Source of the DNA: Bacillota bacterium
Lineage (GTDB): Bacteria; Bacillota; Sulfobacillia; RBS10-35; JAJYVN01
Direction of reading: 5' to 3'
Assembly: GCA_021791995.1 (NCBI GenBank)
Contig: JAJYVN010000121.1
Coordinates: 1-8,787, forward strand
Length of the DNA stretch: 8,787 nucleotides
Each line of letters opens with the position of its first letter. Positions within the stretch are counted from its first letter, which is position 1. The translations under genes and the position numbers were made by a program. Shown piece after piece: positions 4,980 to 8,787 of this stretch. The notes below the pieces were generated by a model. That model was not told the origin of the DNA, did no database searches, and saw only the letters and a program-made list of their open reading frames with translations.

Positions 4980-5012
4980 GTCTCATTTTTCCCTGGGACG
5001 GATAGTGACGTT
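4977..5012. repeat. 36-bp repeat, copy 2 (with 4701-4736)
   Basis: Begins GATGTCTCATTTTTCCCTGG and shares CTGGGACGGATA with copy 1. It covers the end and stop codon of the upstream HTH gene and lies just upstream of the TATTAT before the next HTH gene, where an operator would be expected. Confidence 0.85.
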
Positions 5013-5264
5013 GGGAGCATCCTTCATACGTGCGCGCAGGGTGGCTAGGCTGGGCGGCCTACCTAGCGGGAACGGGTTTGGCATCGTGAACCCCCGCGCG
5101 AATAGGAAGTCCGCCAAATCAGCCAGCTTGAACCGGCGCACCTTCGATAAGCCGGGAACCATACGGCGCCGGGGGATATAACCCCCGCGTTCAAGGCGTA
5201 CTAGTTTGTATCGTGACGTTCGGAGCAGGGTAGCGGCTTCGTCTAACGTTAGGTATCCAGTCAC
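4983..5264 (-). CDS. Excisionase-like helix-turn-helix DNA-binding protein
   Basis: A 93-aa protein (95 aa if the ATG at 5270 is used). GYLTLDEAATLLRTSRYKL is the classic N-terminal helix-turn-helix of the MerR/excisionase family. It is followed by VRLERGGYIPRRRMVPG, where a wing is expected, and VRRFKLADLADFLFARG, the conserved C-terminal helix of this family. The remainder is basic and Pro-rich. Such proteins bend DNA for phage excision or act as small regulators. I prefer the GTG at 5264: GGGGGG lies 7 bases before it, but only 1 base before the ATG, and the spacing then matches the sister gene. A -10-like TATTAT lies at 5288-5283, with a 31-bp repeat immediately upstream. No integrase is in the window. 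Confidence 0.85.
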   Translation of the reverse strand: MTGYLTLDEAATLLRTSRYKLVRLERGGYIPRRRMVPGLSKVRRFKLADLADFLFARGFTMPNPFPLGRPPSLATLRARMKDAPNVTIRPREK

Positions 5265-5282
5265 AATCATTCCCCCCAGTAG

Positions 5283-5323
5283 ATAATATGCACGCTATCA
5301 TGCAAATGGCGTGCAACTATCGG
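5283..5323 (-). promoter_or_regulatory. Putative regulated promoter of the excisionase-like gene
   Basis: TATTAT (5288-5283) serves as -10; no good -35 is present. The -35 position is covered by the 31-bp repeat (5293-5323), whose CATGCAA/CGTGCAA motifs recur with one helical turn spacing. This arrangement suggests regulation through that repeat, either activation in place of a -35 or repression. The predicted start at about 5276 leaves a leader of about 12 bases. Confidence 0.45.
5293..5323. repeat. 31-bp direct repeat, copy A
   Basis: CGCTATCATGCAAATGGCGT followed by GCAACTATCGG. It contains CATGCAA and CGTGCAA 11 bp apart and TATC at both ends. Identical to copy B except A5300 versus G5385. 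Confidence 0.97.
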
Positions 5324-5338
5324 TCTTTTGGGGGGTGT

Positions 5339-5369
5339 CCGCAAACCCAGGCTGGACGCGGCTTTGCGG
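5339..5369. repeat. 7-bp inverted repeat between the 31-bp repeats
   Basis: CCGCAAA (5339-5345) and TTTGCGG (5363-5369), perfect arms around a 17-base spacer. It is almost centred between the two 31-bp repeats, suggesting one composite protein-binding site. Confidence 0.75.
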
Positions 5370-5377
5370 TTCTCGCC

Positions 5378-5408
5378 CGCTATCGTGCAAATGGCGTGCA
5401 ACTATCGG
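5378..5408. repeat. 31-bp direct repeat, copy B
   Basis: Same sequence as copy A with one substitution, 85 bp further on (about eight helical turns). Here both heptamers read CGTGCAA. Confidence 0.97.
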
Positions 5409-5955
5409 CCCGAAAACCCGTCCGACATACTCTGAGCGCGCCCTACGCCGCGCGGGGGACCTAGCCTTCCCAGACCGGAATTTGACCCAAAAATCATACC
5501 TCCGGCTTCGATCCAGTGAGCCTGGCCGAGCCAAACCACCCTGGTTGTCGTTAGTCGCCTGTCATCACCCTATATGAGTGTAGCGTGATGACTAGTGACA
5601 TCGTATGATGTGCCCATAGCAGACGCCACTCGACCCTACGGAGCGTAGGGAACGCCCATTCACCACCTAGACGCCGCGAGCCTAGGAAGGCCGGAATCCC
5701 CGGCGAGCAATCACCTCCGGGATCAGCGCACCGGACCCACCTTCGGCAAGCAACGCCACCGGCCACGAGCCGGCCCACCTCAACGACCTTTGACAACCTA
5801 ACCGCACCACGAACCCCCGCGCGGACGTTGGCACTTGTCTACCGCGCGGCCCCAGTTCGCCAAACCCCTGACCGGGATCGGCAGGGTGGCGCGGAGCCTT
5901 TGCCCTTCTCCTCAGCCCGCTAGGGCCACACAGGAGATAGGGCGCGCGTACCGGA
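5409..5955. other. Divergent control region without a convincing gene
   Basis: This region separates leftward and rightward gene blocks. Frames on both strands are open in places, but they lack ribosome binding sites, start mostly at TTG, and give proteins of random composition. Visible structure: a perfect hairpin CCCTACG-GAG-CGTAGGG (5634-5650), a shorter GCCGG-AATC-CCGGC type stem near 5690-5703, ACATC...GATGT near 5598-5611, and a lone TTGACA at 5790-5795 without a -10 at normal distance. TATATG at 5571-5576 could be a rightward -10 with a poor -35. The promoter for the rightward genes should be somewhere in this region, but I cannot fix it. Confidence 0.5.
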
Positions 5956-6009
5956 CAGGGTATGCGCTACGCTCTTCCCCGGCCGGGGGAAAGCATAGCG
6001 GATACCCTG
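5956..6009 (+). promoter_or_regulatory. Long imperfect hairpin in the leader of the rightward operon
   Basis: CAGGGTAT (5956-5963) pairs with ATACCCTG (6002-6009). Further pairs are CGCTA with TAGCG, GCT with AGC, and TTCCCC with GGGGGA around a GGCC loop. Only three mismatches and one G-U pair interrupt a stem of about 25 positions. There is no T tract. It ends 30 bases before the ATG at 6040, leaving the GGGGAG ribosome site free. It may terminate, stabilise the 5' end or bind a protein. Confidence 0.75.
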
Positions 6010-6039
6010 CCCAAACCTTCCTTATGGGGAGTGTTCGAT

Positions 6040-6333
6040 ATGCCGATTCCCGTCGGTACCGTACGCGATTTTGCCACGCACCGTATCACGGATGGATGGA
6101 TCGCTACCGCCTTCGGCCCCCACCGCGTCACGGCCGCAAGCACGAAGGGCGATGTATGGTGCGGTCGCTACCCCTACCAACGCTGGTTCTGCTCTACCCC
6201 AGCCGAACCTCTCTACGCCACCGCAGAGGATGCCGCTACCGCCCAAGCCGAATTCGAACGTCGTGTCGAGGAAGGCAACCGACGCATCCAAGAGCAGAAC
6301 GCGGCCGTCAAAGCCGCTATCGCCAACCGGTAG
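6040..6333 (+). CDS. Hypothetical protein, first gene of the rightward block
   Basis: A 97-aa protein. The ATG at 6040 has GGGGAG 8 bases upstream; an in-frame ATG at 5962 lies inside the long hairpin and is less likely. The N-terminal two-thirds (MPIPVGTVRDFATHRITDGW, IATAFGPHRVTAAS) looks strand-rich, with a WCGRYPYQRWFC patch of aromatics flanked by two cysteines. The C-terminal third (about 65-97; AAQ/E/R-rich, FERRVEEGNRRIQEQNAAV) is a clear amphipathic helix or coiled coil. No known domain is recognised. The stop codon TAG is the first triplet of the double-hairpin element that follows. Confidence 0.8.
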   Translation: MPIPVGTVRDFATHRITDGWIATAFGPHRVTAASTKGDVWCGRYPYQRWFCSTPAEPLYATAEDAATAQAEFERRVEEGNRRIQEQNAAVKAAIANR

Positions 6334-6391
6334 GCTTGTGGGCCGTTCACCTTCCCCGCGAAGGTGGGCGGCACACTGTCCTATGGGACAG
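6331..6391 (+). promoter_or_regulatory. Double-hairpin RNA element, copy 1
   Basis: TAGGCTTGTGG, then a 13-bp stem GCCGTTCACCTTC / GAAGGTGGGCGGC (6342-6354 and 6360-6372, two G-U pairs, 5-base loop), ACA, then the perfect hairpin CTGTCC-TATG-GGACAG (6376-6391). It matches the element at 7102-7167 in layout and spacing, with paired changes in stem 1. It occupies the gap before a gene and probably acts in RNA as a processing site, translation control or partial terminator. Confidence 0.8.
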
Positions 6392-6414
6392 AATCCCCCC
6401 GAAAGGGTGACACC

Positions 6415-6546
6415 ATGACTACCCTTCCCCGGCGCAGTGCCACTTACTGGCGCCTTCGCTACTCTCTCGGTGTCCCCGGCGCCGTCCGCCGTTCCGGCCC
6501 CCGAATGGTCTGGCGCCGCCTTTCCGACTGGGCACAGGATCACTAG
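6415..6546 (+). CDS. Small Arg/Trp-rich basic protein
   Basis: A 43-aa protein. The ATG at 6415 is preceded by AAAGGGTG at a suitable distance; an in-frame ATG at 6364 lies in the double-hairpin element and is unlikely. The sequence is very basic (about nine Arg, no Lys) with three Trp and two Tyr (MTTLPRRSATYWRLRYSLGV ... RMVWRRLSDWAQDH). This composition suits nucleic-acid or membrane-surface binding. No family is recognised. Its TAG is followed at once by the AGGAGG of the next gene, so the two are co-translated. Confidence 0.6.
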   Translation: MTTLPRRSATYWRLRYSLGVPGAVRRSGPRMVWRRLSDWAQDH

Positions 6547-6559
6547 AGGAGGATCACCC

Positions 6560-6841
6560 ATGACCGTCTATATCGGCCTTGGCAATGCCCCGGCCGTCAT
6601 CGCCGACCGTACCCAAACCATCCTACAGTCTGCCGCCCAGACCTTTGGTGGCTGTTCCCTGACTCCTGTCCTAGGCTCTTGGCGTTCCCCGGCCGGGGAT
6701 ATCGTGATCGAACACTCAGCTCAGGTTGTCATCTTAGGCGCCCCGGCCGAAGCCGTGACGGCATGGGCGCTCGCCGTGGGACGCGCCTTCGAGCAAGCGG
6801 CTATCATGGTGGACGGCGAGGAGATCCCCTGCGCGGCGTAG
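6560..6841 (+). CDS. Hypothetical protein, alpha/beta small domain
   Basis: A 93-aa protein with ATG at 6560 behind a strong AGAGGAGGATCACCC. An open frame extends upstream to 6437 but would overlap the preceding gene. Strands and helices alternate: MTVYIGLGNAPAVIADRTQT, then AQTFGGCSLTPVLGSW, then DIVIEHSAQVVILGAPAEAV, then a long helix AWALAVGRAFEQAAIMVDGE. No catalytic motif stands out. The DNA holds the 14-bp palindrome TCCCCGGCCGGGGA around 6685-6698, the same core seen in two leader hairpins. The function is unknown. Confidence 0.82.
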   Translation: MTVYIGLGNAPAVIADRTQTILQSAAQTFGGCSLTPVLGSWRSPAGDIVIEHSAQVVILGAPAEAVTAWALAVGRAFEQAAIMVDGEEIPCAA

Positions 6842-6846
6842 GTGTG

Positions 6847-6866
6847 CCCCCTGTAGGGGTACCCCC
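6847..6866 (+). other. Small competing hairpin in an intergenic leader
   Basis: CCCCC-TGTA-GGGG-TA-CCCCC. The G run can pair with the first C run, or weakly with the second. It is the only structure in the 59-base gap before the GTG at 6901. Weak evidence for regulation. Confidence 0.3.
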
Positions 6867-6900
6867 GCTAAAAATCAGAGTAAGAAGGAAGGCATTCGTT

Positions 6901-7101
6901 GTGTACAACGGAAACCCGGAACCGCGCCCCGTCTACGTACCCTGCTCCCCGCGCGTCTACCGCGAAGGTGATGGCACCCTGACCGTCATCGGCGCCTACC
7001 TCCTGGGCCGCCGCGTGGTGGACTACGTGGCCCGGACGGCCGATGGCTACATGGAGGTAGAGCCAGTTTACGTCCGTAGCCTGCGGCGCGTCCCCCAGTA
7101 G
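6901..7101 (+). CDS. Small hypothetical protein, strand-rich
   Basis: A 66-aa protein. I chose the GTG at 6901 because AAGGAAGG lies about 8 bases before it; the frame is open further upstream but inside the preceding gene. Sequence: MYNGNPEPRPVYVPCSPRVY, then DGTLTVIGAYLLGRRVVDYV, then ADGYMEVEPVYVRSLRRVPQ. Repeated Val/Tyr/Arg alternation suggests a small beta barrel. The last part of the sequence resembles general phage beta-barrel accessory proteins only in character. Two TAG stop codons follow; the second is the first triplet of the second double-hairpin element. Confidence 0.72.
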   Translation: MYNGNPEPRPVYVPCSPRVYREGDGTLTVIGAYLLGRRVVDYVARTADGYMEVEPVYVRSLRRVPQ

Positions 7102-7167
7102 TAGGGTTGTGGACCGTCCATCCCCCGGCCGGGGATGGATAGTACACTGTCCTATGTGATAGGGCAG
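7102..7167 (+). promoter_or_regulatory. Double-hairpin RNA element, copy 2
   Basis: TAGGGTTGTGG, then stem 1 (7113-7125 with 7131-7143; core CCATCCCC / GGGGATGG, loop CGGCC, one mismatch and one G-U), ACA, then stem 2 CTGTCCTAT-GTG-ATAGGGCAG (7147-7167, nine pairs, one G-U). It has the same order and spacing as copy 1. Four stem-1 pairs differ by double substitutions that keep pairing. It lies just before AGGAGG and the GTG of the gene at 7191. Confidence 0.8.
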
Positions 7168-7190
7168 ACATACCGAGGAGGTGCCCCGCC

Positions 7191-7382
7191 GTGCTTCACG
7201 TTGAGGAGATGGAGCCTATCCGCCCCGGCAACCCGTTCCTCTCGGACGCGTTCCATATGGGAACGCAGATCGGCGCTAATGTCACTGTCATGTATGAGCG
7301 TTTCCAGCAAGAGACCCATTCCTACCTGATTGTGGTCAATACCACAACCGGCGAACGCGCTCGCATCATTCTAGGAAAGTAG
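7191..7382 (+). CDS. Small hypothetical protein
   Basis: A 63-aa protein with a GTG start at 7191 behind GAGGAGGTGCCCCGCC. The sequence MLHVEEMEPIRPGNPFLSDA is acidic and Pro-rich. It is followed by TQIGANVTVMYERFQQETHS and YLIVVNTTTGERARIILGK, a strand-turn-strand pattern likely forming a small beta domain. No metal or catalytic motif is visible. It follows the second double-hairpin element and sits 10 bases before the next gene; a 5-bp hairpin (7379-7391) spans its stop codon and that gene's ribosome site. Confidence 0.75.
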   Translation: MLHVEEMEPIRPGNPFLSDAFHMGTQIGANVTVMYERFQQETHSYLIVVNTTTGERARIILGK

Positions 7383-7392
7383 GTGCCCTACC

Positions 7393-7737
7393 ATGCTTCA
7401 TGCTTGCCGAGTAGCCATGGATGGAGTCCCCGGCTCGTTCAAGGCATGGCACAACCCCGCCCAACGTTGGAATGGGTGGGAGATGCCCTACATGAGCAAG
7501 GAACAGGCACAGGTTTTCGTTGACGCGTTCAACGCCACGGCGGGGAACATGGAGCCTGATGCCTACTACAACCCCGCGCAGGACGCATTCTGCTTCCCTA
7601 ACCAGGAAACGTATGAGGTGGCCGTTTCGGATGGCATCGAGTACCGCGCGGGGATCGATACCGCCCCCGCCGTGACCATCGACGGCCGCACCCTGTACGA
7701 CTTCGCCAACCTGGGTTGGTGCTGGTGGCTCGACTAG
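7393..7737 (+). CDS. Phage hypothetical protein with WNGW...TLYDFANLGWCW pattern
   Basis: A 114-aa protein. The ATG at 7393 has TAGGTG upstream, within a small hairpin formed by GTAGG and CCTAC. WNGWEMPYMSKEQAQVFVDA, YNPAQDAFCF and the ending DGRTLYDFANLGWCWWLD follow the scheme of a family of small phage and actinobacterial proteins (NGW-PYF, Y...D.F, DG..LYPIG..WCW) that I recall as having no assigned function. The Trp-rich end is the strongest hallmark. It is acidic and soluble, with no membrane segment. Neighbouring genes at either side are also accessory phage families, which supports the assignment. Confidence 0.8.
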   Translation: MLHACRVAMDGVPGSFKAWHNPAQRWNGWEMPYMSKEQAQVFVDAFNATAGNMEPDAYYNPAQDAFCFPNQETYEVAVSDGIEYRAGIDTAPAVTIDGRTLYDFANLGWCWWLD

Positions 7738-7745
7738 AGCTCGCT

Positions 7746-8081
7746 ATGGATTACGTGGATTGTCCAGACCATGGAGCGCACCAAACCAACCGCATGGTGC
7801 CCGTGTTCCCCGCCGAAGGGTCGGTTATGTGTCTCCGCAGGCTCGAAGGGCTACCGATGAGTGTAGAACCCCGCGAGGCATTGCGGGGTCGACGTGGCAC
7901 CGTATGGTTTGGGGCGTGTCCCCTATGTGGTCTGTGGGCCCCCGCGCGAGCCTTGCGGTACCGCCCCCTCCCGGCCCCCACCGCCTGCGGGGCACGGTGC
8001 CGTGGCGCTCATGGATCGGATTGTGACTGTCAATGCGTCGGTCGCTATCATGGTGTCGACGCGGGGACACGGCTCCATTAG
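7746..8081 (+). CDS. Cysteine-rich phage protein with C-x-C-x-C...HG motif
   Basis: A 111-aa protein starting MDYVDCPDHG; a frame extension back to 7716 would overlap the previous gene. The ribosome site (AGAG) is weak, so translation may be coupled to the gene ending 8 bases before. An N-terminal CPDHG, a central CPLCG (FGACPLCGLWAPARAL) and a C-terminal cluster ACGARCRGAHGSDCDCQC ... HG are visible. The last motif is familiar from actinophage proteins (CGxxCxxAxGxxCxCxCxGxxHG) and is probably a zinc-binding domain, which in other proteins forms an end of larger proteins. A CCCCGC/GCGGGG hairpin lies inside the gene at 7868-7888. The exact role is not known. Confidence 0.78.
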   Translation: MDYVDCPDHGAHQTNRMVPVFPAEGSVMCLRRLEGLPMSVEPREALRGRRGTVWFGACPLCGLWAPARALRYRPLPAPTACGARCRGAHGSDCDCQCVGRYHGVDAGTRLH

Positions 8082-8106
8082 AGGGGCCCAAGAAAGGATG
8101 GCGACC

Positions 8107-8514
8107 ATGGACACATACCGCATTGTCCGCATGTTCAAGGATGGCACTACGGCAAGCCGACCCGTAAAGATTGGGCTCACGCTGGAAGAGGCACAGGCGC
8201 ACTGCCGGCGGGAGGACACGCACGGCCCGGGTTGGTTCGACGGCTATGAGCGAGACGCCACTAACGACCCTTACAACGGCTGGACGAACCGTGCCACCTG
8301 GGCGCTGTACCTGTGGCTTACGAATGAAGAGCCGCTATACCACGAGGCGCGCGCGCAGGCCACGGCGCACACTTTGGGGGTGTTCTCGGCATGGTGTCGT
8401 CAGTCGTGGCGTACGGCGCACTTCCCCGGCGTCATGCGTAAGGACATCGGTAGCCTGGACGACGTGGACTTCGGGGAGGTCTGGGACGCCCTGCGCGAGG
8501 AGGACGAAGCCTAG
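8107..8514 (+). CDS. Two-domain phage protein: YRIVR...WFDGYE plus NGWTNRxTW
   Basis: A 135-aa protein; ATG at 8107, AAGGATG upstream. Residues about 4-48 (YRIVRMFKDG, RPVKIGLTLEEAQAHCRRED, GWFDGYE) match a short domain very common in actinophages. Residues about 57-80 (NGWTNRATWALYLWLTNEEP, LYHEARA) match another common small phage domain, in which NGWTNxETW is the signature; both are of unknown function and normally occur as separate genes. The acidic tail (DDVDFGEVWDALREEDEA) is typical of the second. The join appears natural, with a short linker ERDATNDPY. No frameshift is needed. Confidence 0.87.
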   Translation: MDTYRIVRMFKDGTTASRPVKIGLTLEEAQAHCRREDTHGPGWFDGYERDATNDPYNGWTNRATWALYLWLTNEEPLYHEARAQATAHTLGVFSAWCRQSWRTAHFPGVMRKDIGSLDDVDFGEVWDALREEDEA

Positions 8515-8560
8515 CACTTCCCTCCCCCGCGCCTAGCCTCTCCGTCTAGACGCGGCACAG

Positions 8561-8580
8561 GGTAGCGCTAGTACGCTACC
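8561..8580 (+). other. Perfect 7-bp hairpin in an intergenic leader
   Basis: GGTAGCG-CTAGTA-CGCTACC between the gene ending at 8514 and the one starting at 8607. There is no T tract. It may be a terminator of the preceding gene or a leader structure; distance to the next ribosome site is about 11 bases. Confidence 0.6.
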
Positions 8581-8606
8581 GACAACAAACGAAGGAAGGC
8601 TATAGC

Positions 8607-8787
8607 ATGGCATCGAAGCTTGTCCACTTGTACTGCAACGGATGCGGCTACCACGAAACATACGCATGGCGCACGAGCGCCCTGGCAGCTCTCGGGCGCC
8701 ACGTCTTGGAGACGCGAACAAGCACATCCAATCATGTCCGGCAGGTATGCCTTTACACAGATTCTGACTGCCCGTTCCCGAGGCATG
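8607..8787 (+). CDS. Start of a small zinc-ribbon-like protein (cut by window edge)
   Basis: Reads MASKLVHLYCNGCGYHETYA and remains open to the last base (60 codons visible). GAAGGAAGG lies 7 bases before the ATG. Cysteines: C10/C13 (YCNGCGY) and later C (VCLYTDSDCPF) suggest a zinc ribbon with the second pair spaced C-x6-C. It continues the rightward row of small genes. Its length, end and function cannot be judged here. Confidence 0.7.
   Translation, partial: MASKLVHLYCNGCGYHETYAWRTSALAALGRHVLETRTSTSNHVRQVCLYTDSDCPFPRH

Noticed and set aside
5500..5525. TTCGATCC resembling a tRNA T-loop
   Set aside because: No matching five-pair stem, acceptor or anticodon arm around it.
5298..5577. Overlapping frames on both strands across the 31-bp repeats
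   Set aside because: They read through both regulatory repeats and lack ribosome sites; the product looks random.
5551..5796. 81-residue leftward frame in the control region
   Set aside because: TTG start without a proper ribosome site and no recognisable sequence pattern.
5835..6410. 191-residue rightward frame
   Set aside because: TTG start, Arg/Pro-rich out-of-frame shadow of the gene at 6040 that also runs through the RNA element.
6022..6561. 179-residue leftward frame
   Set aside because: Antisense shadow of three rightward genes that have good ribosome sites.

Overview
The window looks like the early or accessory region of a tailed bacteriophage (free phage or prophage), most likely of a high-GC Gram-positive (Actinomycetota) host. 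The reasons are the GC-rich DNA, the dense packing of very small genes with 4-base start/stop overlaps and GTG starts, promoters of the TTGACN / TAnnnT type, and families I recognise from actinophages: a Mom-like DNA-modification protein, excisionase-like helix-turn-helix proteins, a YRIVR...WFDGYE protein, an NGWTNRxTW protein and a cysteine-rich C-x-C-x-C...HG protein. There are no structural, replication or integrase genes here, so a plasmid or other mobile element is not excluded.

Left block (7-4104, all leftward). A promoter at 4076-4104 drives a two-helix membrane protein (3803-3991). A second promoter (3733-3760) fires directly onto the ATG of a mom-like gene (3074-3726), which is split by a frameshift in a run of ten G. 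A third promoter, overlapping the mom stop codon, starts a seven-gene operon (2862-3029 down to 566-1126). Most of its junctions overlap, and it includes several zinc-knuckle proteins of a shared LCDxCK type. One of these carries a 38-bp tandem duplication that shifts its reading frame away from a former ATGA junction with the next gene. A hairpin at 538-561 ends this operon. A last leftward pair (270-437 and 7-273) has its own possible promoter.

Middle (4105-6039). There is a tandem array of five 13-bp repeats next to an AT-rich stretch, a G/T-rich low-complexity segment without a credible gene, and two leftward excisionase-like regulators with similarly built start regions, each preceded by a member of its own repeat pair. 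An approximately 770-bp divergent control region follows, with two near-identical 31-bp repeats 85 bp apart and several strong hairpins. The middle is probably the control and possibly origin region of the element.

Right block (6040-8787, all rightward). Eight small genes and one cut by the window edge form a tightly packed row. Two gene starts are preceded by copies of the same double-hairpin element (6331-6391 and 7102-7167), whose stems differ by compensatory base changes, indicating a conserved RNA structure. Nothing in this block shows an enzymatic function; the genes look like phage accessory genes.

Across the whole window the hexamer CCCCGC (either strand) is strikingly over-represented, which also makes Pro-Ala-Glu recur in unrelated proteins.
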